Shown: piece after piece, positions 34,012 to 41,663 of the stretch | Layout of the letters: the number at the start of each line of letters is the position of its first letter | Position numbering within the stretch: the first letter of the stretch is position 1 | Assembly: GCA_963824395.1 (NCBI GenBank) | Contig: CAWGPF010000003.1 | Location: 1 to 64,000, forward strand | DNA length: 64,000 nucleotides | Source: 13-2-20CM-66-19 sp963824395 | Lineage (GTDB): Bacteria > Pseudomonadota > Gammaproteobacteria > Steroidobacterales > Steroidobacteraceae | Reading direction: 5' to 3' | Translations under genes and position numbers: made by a program | The notes under the pieces: generated by a model | Told to the model about the DNA's origin: nothing | Seen by the model: only the letters and a program-made list of their open reading frames with translations | The model's database searches: none

Positions 34012-35232
34012 TTAGTCGACCGTGACGGAGGCGGGGAGCAACAAGCTCGTCGTGAATCCGGGCACGGGCGGCATTACCCAGCGCAGGGTGCGGCCGCGCC
34101 CGTAGGACTGCACCTTGCCCGCGCGCGCGAGCGCATCGAGTGCGCGCTGGATGCTGCGCTGGCTGCGTCCGAGCGCCAGCGCCAGCGCCGAACTCGACCA
34201 GGATTCACCGTCGGCAAGGAAGGCGAGCACGGCGGCGTGTCTGTCTTCGAGCGGCCGTGCCAGCACCACGACCGAGCTCGCGCGCCGGGGCAGGAGCTGG
34301 TAACCGGCCGCCGTAGCGCTGACGAGGGCATGCCGGCGAAGCAGGGTGCGCAGCCGCGCCATCTCCACCCGCAGGCGCGCCCGCTGCGACTCATCGGCGC
34401 GCCTGGCGCGGAACGCCCGCGCCACGAGCAGCTGGCGCGGTACGTCCGCGGGCCAGGCTTCGCCAAGCGCCCGCGCCAGGGTGAACAGCACCGGCCGTCG
34501 CACCAGGGACACTTCGGCCTTCCCATCGCGCACGACGTAGCGGCACGCGTCCACGACGAGCGCTCCTGAGGTGGCGAGCGCCTCGACATCCTGCAGCAGC
34601 AGAAGCCGTTCGGCGCCACTGACGATGAGGCGGCCTGCGGGAGTCACCAGGGCGCGCTGCGCCTGGCTCACTTCCGCAACGAGCGCCGCAATGCCCGACT
34701 GGCGCGCCGCGGCCTCGGCCCGCACGAGCGCAGCGTGCGCGACGCGGGTGTGCAGGCGCCGCATGGCGATGCCGGCTACCGTGAGCTCGTGGGCGGCCCG
34801 GGAGGCCGCGGGTAAAGGCGCCGGATCCAGCTGCGCGAGTGCGCTCTCGGCCTCACCGAGGTGCCCGAGCAGCAGGAGGCGGCGCACTTCGACGTGGCGC
34901 GCATGCGCCGCGTTCAGCCGGTCACCGTGCGCCTCCAGCAGCGCGCGCGCCGCGGCGAGACTGCGCGCCGGCCAGCTAAGATCGCGCGAAACCAGCGCGA
35001 TCTCGGCCTCGGCAACGATGCAGCGCGCCCGCGCCAGGGCCTCCCTGGGCCCGAAGGCGCGCGTCGCCCGGCGCAGCAGCGTCTTGGCGCGTTCGAGGTC
35101 CCCGAGCTGGGCCATGGCGAGGCCCCGCAACGCCAGCGCCGGCGCGTCCTCGCGCAGTGCGACCCGCTTCAGTGCCCCGAGCGGATCGCCCGCCGCGAGC
35201 GCGCGGGCCGCGGCCGTGATCATTGAGTCCAT
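34012..35232 (-). CDS. TPR-containing winged-helix regulator
   Basis: 406 residues. The N-terminal 230 residues are Ala/Leu/Arg-rich helical hairpins of the TPR/SEL type (GDPLGALKRVALRED, AMAQLGDLERAKTLLRRATR). The middle holds a possible winged helix (VRDGKAEVSLVRRPVLFTLARALGEA), and the C-terminus holds another (LAFLADGESWSSSALALALGRSQRSIQRALDALARAGKVQSY...), a classic helix-turn-helix with wing. This layout fits a transcription regulator. It diverges from the DUF899 gene (35395), with about 160 nt between, so it probably controls the DUF899/DUF2182 operon; the beta-propeller gene follows it. The inducer is unknown. Confidence 0.72.
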   Translation of the reverse strand: MDSMITAAARALAAGDPLGALKRVALREDAPALALRGLAMAQLGDLERAKTLLRRATRAFGPREALARARCIVAEAEIALVSRDLSWPARSLAAARALLEAHGDRLNAAHARHVEVRRLLLLGHLGEAESALAQLDPAPLPAASRAAHELTVAGIAMRRLHTRVAHAALVRAEAAARQSGIAALVAEVSQAQRALVTPAGRLIVSGAERLLLLQDVEALATSGALVVDACRYVVRDGKAEVSLVRRPVLFTLARALGEAWPADVPRQLLVARAFRARRADESQRARLRVEMARLRTLLRRHALVSATAAGYQLLPRRASSVVVLARPLEDRHAAVLAFLADGESWSSSALALALGRSQRSIQRALDALARAGKVQSYGRGRTLRWVMPPVPGFTTSLLLPASVTVD

Positions 35233-35394
35233 GGCAATCCCGTCACACTTGTAACTCCCCGCTGCCGCCGGCTGCCGTCCAGACTATCTCACCAGGATCG
35301 GTTGGCGAACCGGCGGCCCCGCACCGGGACAGACCGTAAGAGACGGGACGTGGCGACGGCCGGCGGAACACACACACAGGCAGGAGATCAGGCG

Positions 35395-36195
35395 ATGACG
35401 AAACACATGACCGGTACGCGCAGCGAGTGGCTCGCCGCGCGTCTTGAACTGCTGGAAGCGGAAAAGCAGCACACACGGCGCGGCGATGAGCTGGCACGCT
35501 GGCGCCAGGAGCTGCCCTGGGTGCGTATCGAGAAGGAGTATCGGTTCGCCACCGATGCCGGTGAAGTGACGCTCGCGGACCTCTTCAGTGGCCGCTCGCA
35601 GCTCATGGTCTATCACTTCATGTTCGGCCCCGACTACACGGCCGGGTGTCCGTCCTGCTCCTCGATCGCCGACGGCTTCGATGGCTTCGCCGTCCACCTT
35701 GCCAATCACGACGTCACCCTGGCGGCCGTGTCGCGGGCGCCGCTGCCGAAGCTGCAGGCCTACAAGCGCCGCATGGGATGGGGATTCCCCTGGGTATCCT
35801 CAGGCACCACGGACTTCAATGCCGACTTCAGTGTCGGCTTCACGCAGGAGCAGCAGCGTGCCGGCGGCATCGAGTACAACTACCGGCGCGAGGCGCCGTC
35901 GGTGCGCGAGCCCCTGGCCGGCAAGACTGTGCAGGAGTGGCAGTTGCGCGGCGCTGAGGGACCGGTGGCGCAGATCGCGGCCATGACCGGGACCGACGTA
36001 CCCACCTATACGCGCGACCGGCCGGGCATGAGCACATTTGCGCTGCAGGACGGGGCCGTCTATCACACCTATTCCACCTACGCCCGCGGCCTTGATGGCC
36101 TGTGGGGCATGTACCAGTGGCTCGACCGTGCGCCGCAGGGTCGCAACGAGCACGGCGTCTGGTGGCGCCGTCACGATGAATATCCCCGGGGCTGA
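35395..36195 (+). CDS. DUF899 thioredoxin-like protein
   Basis: 266 residues from the ATG at 35395, chosen for AGGAGA 7 nt upstream; the open frame extends to 35302 without support. The family pattern is clear: WLAARLELLEAEKQHTRRGDEL at the start, WVRIEKEYRF, LFSGRSQLMVYHFMFGPD, then YTAGCPSCS with Cys85 and Cys88 in a thioredoxin-like CxxC, and DGVWWRRHDEY-like end. DUF899 proteins have a thioredoxin fold and are probably oxidoreductases or peroxiredoxin-like; the reaction is unknown. The stop overlaps the downstream DUF2182 gene by 20 nt. DUF899 and DUF2182 are frequent neighbours. Confidence 0.88.
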   Translation: MTKHMTGTRSEWLAARLELLEAEKQHTRRGDELARWRQELPWVRIEKEYRFATDAGEVTLADLFSGRSQLMVYHFMFGPDYTAGCPSCSSIADGFDGFAVHLANHDVTLAAVSRAPLPKLQAYKRRMGWGFPWVSSGTTDFNADFSVGFTQEQQRAGGIEYNYRREAPSVREPLAGKTVQEWQLRGAEGPVAQIAAMTGTDVPTYTRDRPGMSTFALQDGAVYHTYSTYARGLDGLWGMYQWLDRAPQGRNEHGVWWRRHDEYPRG

Positions 36196-36976
36196 TGGCC
36201 TGCGCCCCGAAGCGCCCGGCTCCGGGCGCGTCCTGCTTGGCGTCGCGGCGCTGCTCTTCGCAGCCAGCTCTGCGGTGACCGTGGCGCAGTGCGCCGCCAT
36301 GTCGGCAATGGCCGGGGTGCAGATGCCGGGCGGTTGGATGCTGTCCATGGCCTGGACGCGCATGCCCGGGCAGAGCTGGGGCGCCGCCTTTGGGGCCTTC
36401 CTCGTCATGTGGGTCGCGATGATGGGGGCGATGATGCTGCCCTCGCTGACCCCGGCGTTGCAGCGCTATCGCCACAGCGTCGGGCGGCTGGACCTGGCCC
36501 TGCTGGCCGGACTCGGATACTTCGCCGTGTCGGCGGCGCTCGGAGCGACCGTCTTTCCACTGGGTGCAGCGCTCGCCGCACTGCAGATGCACTGGCCGTA
36601 TCTGGCGCAGGCCGCGCCGGCCGCCGCGGGCGGCGTCGTGATCGTGGCGGGGCTGGTGCAGCTGACGCGCTGGAAGGCGCATCACCTCGAGTGCTGCCGG
36701 CGCAGTCCCGGGCGCTGCATTGCACCCGCAGCGGGTCCCCGCAGCGCCTGGCGCAGCGGCGTGCGCCTGGGCCTGCACTGCAGCTGTTGCTGCGCGCCGC
36801 AGATGGCCGTCCTGCTCGTGATCGGCGTCATGGATCTGCGCGCGATGGCGCTCGTGTCGGGGGCGATCACGGTGGAGCGTCTCCTGCCGGCCGGCCCGCG
36901 CATCGCCAGGGGCGCAGGCGTCGTGGCGGTCGTCGCAGGAGCGCTGGTGCTCGCGCATGCCGCGAGTCTTGTCTGA
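36176..36976 (+). CDS. DUF2182 integral membrane, predicted metal-binding protein
   Basis: 266 residues from the ATG at 36176. Six to seven membrane segments with the family motif MWVAMMGAMMLPS (about residues 80-92) and Cys-rich loops: HHLECCRRSPGRC and LHCSCCCAPQMA, which with nearby His could bind a metal ion. Function is unknown; annotated relatives are called predicted metal-binding integral membrane proteins. Overlap with DUF899 suggests coupling of a membrane metal-binding protein with a cytoplasmic thioredoxin-like one. It converges on the small lipoprotein gene 28 nt further on. Confidence 0.85.
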   Translation: MNIPGADGLRPEAPGSGRVLLGVAALLFAASSAVTVAQCAAMSAMAGVQMPGGWMLSMAWTRMPGQSWGAAFGAFLVMWVAMMGAMMLPSLTPALQRYRHSVGRLDLALLAGLGYFAVSAALGATVFPLGAALAALQMHWPYLAQAAPAAAGGVVIVAGLVQLTRWKAHHLECCRRSPGRCIAPAAGPRSAWRSGVRLGLHCSCCCAPQMAVLLVIGVMDLRAMALVSGAITVERLLPAGPRIARGAGVVAVVAGALVLAHAASLV

Positions 36977-37004
36977 GGGGGCGCGCGCCGCGGGCGCGGC
37001 TGCC

Positions 37005-37277
37005 CTAGCGGCCGGCGAAGCGCGCCTCGGTCTCCAGGCTCTTCACCCGGCAGCCGCTCAGGTATTTCACCCGGTAGCGGGTGCCATCGTCCGGCCTCTT
37101 GCGCAGCGTGTAGGTCACCTGGCCGCCCGAGAGCGTTGCTTCGGTGCGCTCGAGGCTCACGATCTCGAACTCCAGGCCACGCGTCATGGGCGCGGCGCAC
37201 GCTTCGATCTGGCCGACATTTCTCGAGCAGCCGCACAGGAGCGGCACGCTTAAGGCACACGCAAGGGCAAGTCGCAT
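37005..37277 (-). CDS. Small lipoprotein, unknown function
   Basis: 90 residues with lipobox LLCGC (Cys about residue 17) after a short hydrophobic signal. The mature part of about 74 residues holds two more cysteines (EACAAP, LSGCRVK), possibly a disulfide, and reads as a small beta-rich domain. It is transcribed toward the DUF2182 gene. The family is not recognised. Start ATG with no strong Shine-Dalgarno visible. Confidence 0.6.
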   Translation of the reverse strand: MRLALACALSVPLLCGCSRNVGQIEACAAPMTRGLEFEIVSLERTEATLSGGQVTYTLRKRPDDGTRYRVKYLSGCRVKSLETEARFAGR

Positions 37278-37480
37278 GGGAACAGTTTCACTGCGGTGTC
37301 GGTCAGTTTTATGACGGCCGGCCGCTTATGACAGCGCGCGAGGCTTGCGCCCGCAGGGGCTGCCCGTGCCGGCGCGGTGTGCGGGAATAGGTCACGTGCG
37401 GCCAAGGCTGTGTTTCGGCCCTGGGTGCTACCATGCGGGCGGTCGTCATGGCACCGCCCCGGTGTCACCGGCTGCCGAAC

Positions 37481-38464
37481 ATGGACCGCAACCCCAACCT
37501 CAACGCGCGAATCGCCCGGATCATCGATGCGGATCCGGCGCTCTTCCGGGAGCGCTTCAACCACAGTTCCTTCTCTTTTAAACACGCGCTGCACCGTCAT
37601 CCGCTCTTCACGCTGCCGCGACTCGCGCAGCTCGCTGAGACGATGCTGGCCGCCGGTGACCAGAGTAAGTTTCTGGCCCTGGGCGGGGAGGACGCGACCG
37701 CGGACAGCGCCTTCGAGTCCCTGCCGCGACAGGCCAGGTTCGCCCGCACGGTGGAGGACTTGGGCAGCAGCCGCAACTGGGTGAAGCTCTCCAGCGCCGA
37801 CAGCTTTGATGCGGAGTATCGCGAGCTCCTGGCGGCCGTGCTCGGGGAACTCGCACCGCTGACGGGGCGCGACCTGCTCAGTCAGATTACCTGGTCGTCC
37901 CTGACCGTGTTCCTCGCCTCACCGCGGATCGTGACGCCCTATCACATCGACCACGAATCGAACTTCCTCTTTCAGGTGTCGGGCGAGAAGGAGCTGTACC
38001 TCTTTGACTGCAACGATCGCACCGTGCTGACGGAGCTGGAGATCGAGAGCTACTACGCCGGGGACTTCCGCGCTGCCCGCCACAAAGCGCAGCTGCAGGA
38101 GCGTGCCCGCGCCTACCATCTGATCCCGGGGCTCGCAGCGCATCACCCGCCGCTGTCACCGCACTGGGTCCGCAACGGCGAGGCCCCTTCAGTGAGCGTC
38201 AGCATCGGCTTCTGCATGCGCCCGGTGGATGCGCGGGCGCGTATCTATCAGGCCAACCACTATCTGCGCAAGCTGGGGCTCAAGCCCGTGCCGCCCGGCG
38301 CATCGGCGCTGCGCGACCGGCTCAAGGGCTGTGCGCTCGGAGCGCTGTCCAAGTCCCACCCGGACAACCCGAACGAGATTCTTTATTCGGGCATCAATCG
38401 CCTGAAGACCCTGATCACGCCGCTCAGCTATGTGCGCGATGCCTGGCGCGGCGGCAGTCGCTGA
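37481..38464 (+). CDS. JmjC/cupin-like Fe(II) oxygenase
   Basis: About 327 residues from the ATG at 37481; in-frame ATGs at 37433 and 37448 would add a Pro/Arg-rich stretch and are less likely. TPYHIDHESNFLFQVSGEKELYLF contains the HxD iron site (His155, Asp157) of cupin_8/JmjC oxygenases and the usual G-x-K that binds 2-oxoglutarate; the distal His is in HHPPLSPHWV (222-228). Such enzymes hydroxylate proteins or small molecules with 2-oxoglutarate. It is a single gene between convergent or divergent neighbours, with a strong hairpin after its stop. No substrate is evident. Confidence 0.82.
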   Translation: MDRNPNLNARIARIIDADPALFRERFNHSSFSFKHALHRHPLFTLPRLAQLAETMLAAGDQSKFLALGGEDATADSAFESLPRQARFARTVEDLGSSRNWVKLSSADSFDAEYRELLAAVLGELAPLTGRDLLSQITWSSLTVFLASPRIVTPYHIDHESNFLFQVSGEKELYLFDCNDRTVLTELEIESYYAGDFRAARHKAQLQERARAYHLIPGLAAHHPPLSPHWVRNGEAPSVSVSIGFCMRPVDARARIYQANHYLRKLGLKPVPPGASALRDRLKGCALGALSKSHPDNPNEILYSGINRLKTLITPLSYVRDAWRGGSR

Positions 38465-38481
38465 CCTCGAAGCGGGTGTGC

Positions 38482-38511
38482 GCTGCGTGCCGCGGCCGCG
38501 CGGCACGCAGC
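38482..38511. terminator. Bidirectional terminator hairpin
   Basis: A perfect 13-bp inverted repeat gctgcgtgccgcg/cgcggcacgcagc with a 4-nt loop, midway between convergent stops at 38464 and 38526. The stem is very GC-rich; there is no T-tract, but its strength and position fit a two-way terminator. Confidence 0.65.
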
Positions 38512-38525
38512 AGCGCGGACGCGCG

Positions 38526-39023
38526 TCAGCCGAAGACGCCGTACTCCACCTGCAGGATCTCCCCCGTACTCACGTTCACGAGGAGCGCATCCGTGTCCTC
38601 GCGTACCCACTCGTAGCCTGCCGGGGGCACCTCGAGCGCGAACAGCCAGTAGTCCGCGAGGATGTAGGGGGCCGCCCAGTAAGCCCGCGGCAGGATCTGT
38701 CCGTAGGCCCAGCGATGCGCTGCCCAGCCCGGCGGGCGGCGGTAGACACCGACGTGGTAGACCCGCGCGGCCTGGTAGTTGTGCTGGTAGACGTTCTTAT
38801 CCACCGTCGCCGGGCGCGCATTCCAGCCCTTGGGCTCGGTGACGCGCTCGTAACCCTTCGGCCCGGGATGCGGCTCGCCGTGCGCTTGGGGACGCGGGGC
38901 GGGGCCGCTGTGCGCGGCCGGGGGCGCTGCGTGCTCGGCATGCTCCTGGGCACTCGCGACGCCGGCGCAGGTTGCCGCGACGAAAGCGGCGCTCAGGATG
39001 ACAATCCTCTTGGTTGACTTCAC
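38526..39023 (-). CDS. RcnB-like periplasmic protein
   Basis: 165 residues from a GTG at 39023 with AAGGA upstream. Signal peptide ending in AGVASA-QEH; a His-rich linker (EHAEHAAPPAAH) follows, and the C-terminal part from YRRPPGWAAHRWAYGQ to the end matches the RcnB family (LPRAYWAAPYILADYW, LEVPPAGYEWVREDTDALLVNVSTG). In E. coli RcnB helps nickel and cobalt homeostasis in the periplasm with the exporter RcnA; no rcnA is seen here, so the metal role is inferred from the family and the His-rich stretch. It converges on the JmjC-like gene across a strong terminator. Confidence 0.8.
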   Translation of the reverse strand: MKSTKRIVILSAAFVAATCAGVASAQEHAEHAAPPAAHSGPAPRPQAHGEPHPGPKGYERVTEPKGWNARPATVDKNVYQHNYQAARVYHVGVYRRPPGWAAHRWAYGQILPRAYWAAPYILADYWLFALEVPPAGYEWVREDTDALLVNVSTGEILQVEYGVFG

Positions 39024-39178
39024 GTGTGCGGATCCTTTTCTGACACTGATGCGAAAATGCTAACAGGGAAGCGCGTGCGGGCCTGTCAGACTGCGCCGCG
39101 ATCGTTGCGGTGTCCGGGTGTTTACAACTCGCAACAACTGCAGCTTGGCGCGGGTTGCCGTGAGGGGCGGGTGAACCC

Positions 39179-40417
39179 GTGAGTGCCTCGGGCCCGCGCC
39201 TTGCCGAGCTGCAGCGCCTGCTGACCCTGATTACCGAGCGGCTCGCGTACGAGCTCGCTGTGCCGAGTGCCGAGGCGCCGTCCTGGAGCGACACGCAGTG
39301 GGACGTGGCGCGTGCCGTCGCGGCAGTGCACGGGGTCTCGGGCCTGCTGGCGCAACGGCTGCGCTGGCAGGGACCGCCGGTCTGGCGCACGTTTCTCGAG
39401 GGCCAGCGCCATGAGATCGCGCGTCGTCAGCTGCGCATCGCGGCGCTGCTCGAGCGCATCGACGCGCGCGCGCGTGAGACGGGCATTGCCCTGATCGGCC
39501 TCAAGGGCGCCGCGCTCCTGGCGCAGGGGCTTTACCAGTCAGGCGAGCGCCCGATGGCAGACGTCGACCTCCTCATCGCCGGCTCGCAGGAGGCCGCTGC
39601 GCAGGAGCTGCTCGTCGGGCTCGGCTTCGACCCCGGGACCGTCACCTGGAAGCATCGCACCTACGCGGAGGCCGGTGCCGCGGGCGTGGCGCGGCTCGGC
39701 GAGCACAGCGGCAATCCTCTGAAGATCGAACTGCACCTCAAGGTGTGCGAGCGGCTGCCGCTGCGCGCGGTCGACATCACCGCACAGGTGCTCGGTGCCG
39801 CGCCGCACGCGGGCCTGCAGTCCTATCCCTCGCGCGCCGCGCTGCTGCTGCACGTGCTATTGCACGCAGCCGGGGCCATGGTCGACCGGACCGCGCGCCT
39901 CCTGCACCTGCATGACATCGCACGGCTCACGCGCGCCATGCAGCCCGCGGAGTGGGAGGCGCTGTTCGCACTCGGCGCGCAGTCAGCCGCCGCAAGCCTG
40001 TGGTGGGCTTATCCGCCGCTCGCGCTCACCGAGCGCTATTTCGGCTGCGTGCCGCCGGCGGTGCTGCAACGTCTGCGGCAGGACTGCCGCTGGCCCCTGC
40101 GACGGGCGGCACGGCGCCGGCGACTCGCCGACGTGTCGCTCTCCTATCTGTGGGTGAGTGCCTTCCCGGGCATCGAATGGTCAGGCTCTCTCGCCGAGGC
40201 GATGGCCTATGCCGTGCGGCGCGTGCGCCCGCGCGCGGACACGCTCGAGCTGCGCCGCGCCTTCGCGCAGTCACAGCCGCTGATCAGCGCCGGGGAATGG
40301 GCGCACGCCTCGCAGGGGCGGCGCATCGTGCGCTGGCTTACCGCGCGCCAGCCGCGCCAGGAGGCGTTGCAGCCGGTGCAGGCCGCGCTCGCGCTGCCGG
40401 GCGGGAAGTCACCTTAG
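39179..40417 (+). CDS. Nucleotidyltransferase family protein (PF14907-like)
   Basis: 412 residues from a GTG with GAGGGG upstream. The core nucleotidyltransferase strand pair is LIGLKGAALLAQGLYQSGERPMADVDLLI: a GL-K-G-A-x-L turn followed by the RPMADVDLLI acidic motif (D-x-D) that binds metal in the DNA polymerase-beta-like fold. LKIELHLKV supplies a later acidic strand. These uncharacterised nucleotidyltransferases occur with HprK-related kinases and PqqD-like proteins in peptide-modification and exopolysaccharide loci; here the HprK-like gene is 27 kb away and no PqqD is seen. It overlaps the convergent membrane-protein gene by 9 nt. Confidence 0.8.
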   Translation: MSASGPRLAELQRLLTLITERLAYELAVPSAEAPSWSDTQWDVARAVAAVHGVSGLLAQRLRWQGPPVWRTFLEGQRHEIARRQLRIAALLERIDARARETGIALIGLKGAALLAQGLYQSGERPMADVDLLIAGSQEAAAQELLVGLGFDPGTVTWKHRTYAEAGAAGVARLGEHSGNPLKIELHLKVCERLPLRAVDITAQVLGAAPHAGLQSYPSRAALLLHVLLHAAGAMVDRTARLLHLHDIARLTRAMQPAEWEALFALGAQSAAASLWWAYPPLALTERYFGCVPPAVLQRLRQDCRWPLRRAARRRRLADVSLSYLWVSAFPGIEWSGSLAEAMAYAVRRVRPRADTLELRRAFAQSQPLISAGEWAHASQGRRIVRWLTARQPRQEALQPVQAALALPGGKSP

Positions 40418-40876
40418 GATCTCGATCAGGAGCACCCACGCGCCCAGGACGCCGGCGGCGATGGCGAGCAGTGTGGCAGGCACCAGCCAATACAGCCCCG
40501 ACGGGTGACCGGAGTAGAGCATGACGCCGGCGATCACGAACATGATCGGCGGCAGCTGGTTGATCAGCACGCGCATCACGACGCGTTGCCGCGGCCGACC
40601 GCTGCGCGCCAGCGTCAGTGTGAGTCCGATCCACAACAGCACGCCGAGGACTGAGACCTCAGCGCCCAGCACCGCGGGCGACTGTCCCGGCACCAGCGCG
40701 AGCAGCGCCAGCACCAGCACCGCGAGCAGCAGCACGAGCGCCTCGGCGGCCCGCGGCGGGAGTGAGGGAAGCTGCAGGATGCGCGTCAGGTTGATCGACA
40801 CCGACACGAACAGTAGACCTGCGAGGGCGGCGGCGGCGCCCGCCTCGGCGACGAAGAAGTTATCCCAGCTGTCCAT
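40409..40876 (-). CDS. Small integral membrane protein
   Basis: 155 residues with four hydrophobic segments at about 10-28, 45-62, 72-88 and 108-150. The N-terminus DSWDNFFVAEAGAAAALAGL with VSVSINLTRIL resembles a family of uncharacterised four-helix bacterial membrane proteins. No catalytic motif is visible. The 3' end overlaps the convergent nucleotidyltransferase gene by 9 nt, and the start is 7 nt downstream of the dioxygenase gene, so it is the last gene of the MscS-dioxygenase operon. Confidence 0.65.
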   Translation of the reverse strand: MDSWDNFFVAEAGAAAALAGLLFVSVSINLTRILQLPSLPPRAAEALVLLLAVLVLALLALVPGQSPAVLGAEVSVLGVLLWIGLTLTLARSGRPRQRVVMRVLINQLPPIMFVIAGVMLYSGHPSGLYWLVPATLLAIAAGVLGAWVLLIEILR

Positions 40877-40883
40877 GGCGCTC

Positions 40884-41663
40884 TTAGCCGAACTGCACCG
40901 CCAGCATCGAGACCGAACCGCCGTCGATCCCGGTGACCGGGTAGCTCACGCGTTCCCCCGGGGCGCTGCACCCCATGACGTAGAGCAGCGGCAGGTAATG
41001 TTCGGGGGTGGGCACCGCGGCACGCGCGTCCGCGCCGAGAGCCGGGTAGTCGATGAGCGGCCCGTGCTCGCCGGCATCCAGCTGCGCCCGCACGCGTGCC
41101 TCGAAGCGCAGCGCCCATTCGTAGGGCGCGCGCTCGTGCACCCCCCAGGCATAAGCCTCCAGGTTGTGCACGACATCGCCGCTGCCGAGGATGAGCACGC
41201 CGGCCTCGCGCAGCGGCCGCAGGCGCGCGCCGAGCTCGTAGTGCAGTTGCGGTGTGGCGCGCGCATCGAGGCTCAGCTGCAGCACCGGCACGTCGGCCTC
41301 CGGGTAGAGGTGTATCAGCACCGACCAGCTGCCGTGGTCGAGCCCCCAGGACTCATCAAGAGCAACGCTGAGCGGGGCGAGCAGCTGCTGCACCTGCCGC
41401 GCCAGCTGCGGGTCCCCGGGTGCCGGGTAGCGCGTGGCGTACAGTTCGCGCGGGAAGCCGCCGAAGTCATGGATCGTGCGCGGTGCAGCCATGGCGGTGA
41501 CGGCGCAGGCGGGTAGGTACCAGTGGGCGGAGATCGCGAGCACCGCCTTGGGGCGCGGCAGCAGCGCGCCGAGCTGGCCCCAGGCGCGCGTCCAGTCGTT
41601 CACGCGCAGCGCATTCAAAGGATTGCCATGCCCGAGGAATACGGCGGGCATGAGCGTGCTCAC
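40884..41663 (-). CDS. ygiD: Class III extradiol dioxygenase, YgiD/DODA family
   Basis: 259 residues from a GTG at 41663, overlapping the MscS stop by 4 nt; an ATG at 41651 is an alternative. Family motifs: MPAVFLGHGNPLNAL (metal ligand His12), AISAHWYLP (His47), HDFGGFPRELY and LILGSGDVVHNLE. In the LigB-like class III fold these His residues bind a divalent metal. E. coli YgiD opens L-DOPA by 4,5-extradiol cleavage. The natural substrate is uncertain, since many homologues act on other catechols. Confidence 0.85.
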   Translation of the reverse strand: MSTLMPAVFLGHGNPLNALRVNDWTRAWGQLGALLPRPKAVLAISAHWYLPACAVTAMAAPRTIHDFGGFPRELYATRYPAPGDPQLARQVQQLLAPLSVALDESWGLDHGSWSVLIHLYPEADVPVLQLSLDARATPQLHYELGARLRPLREAGVLILGSGDVVHNLEAYAWGVHERAPYEWALRFEARVRAQLDAGEHGPLIDYPALGADARAAVPTPEHYLPLLYVMGCSAPGERVSYPVTGIDGGSVSMLAVQFG

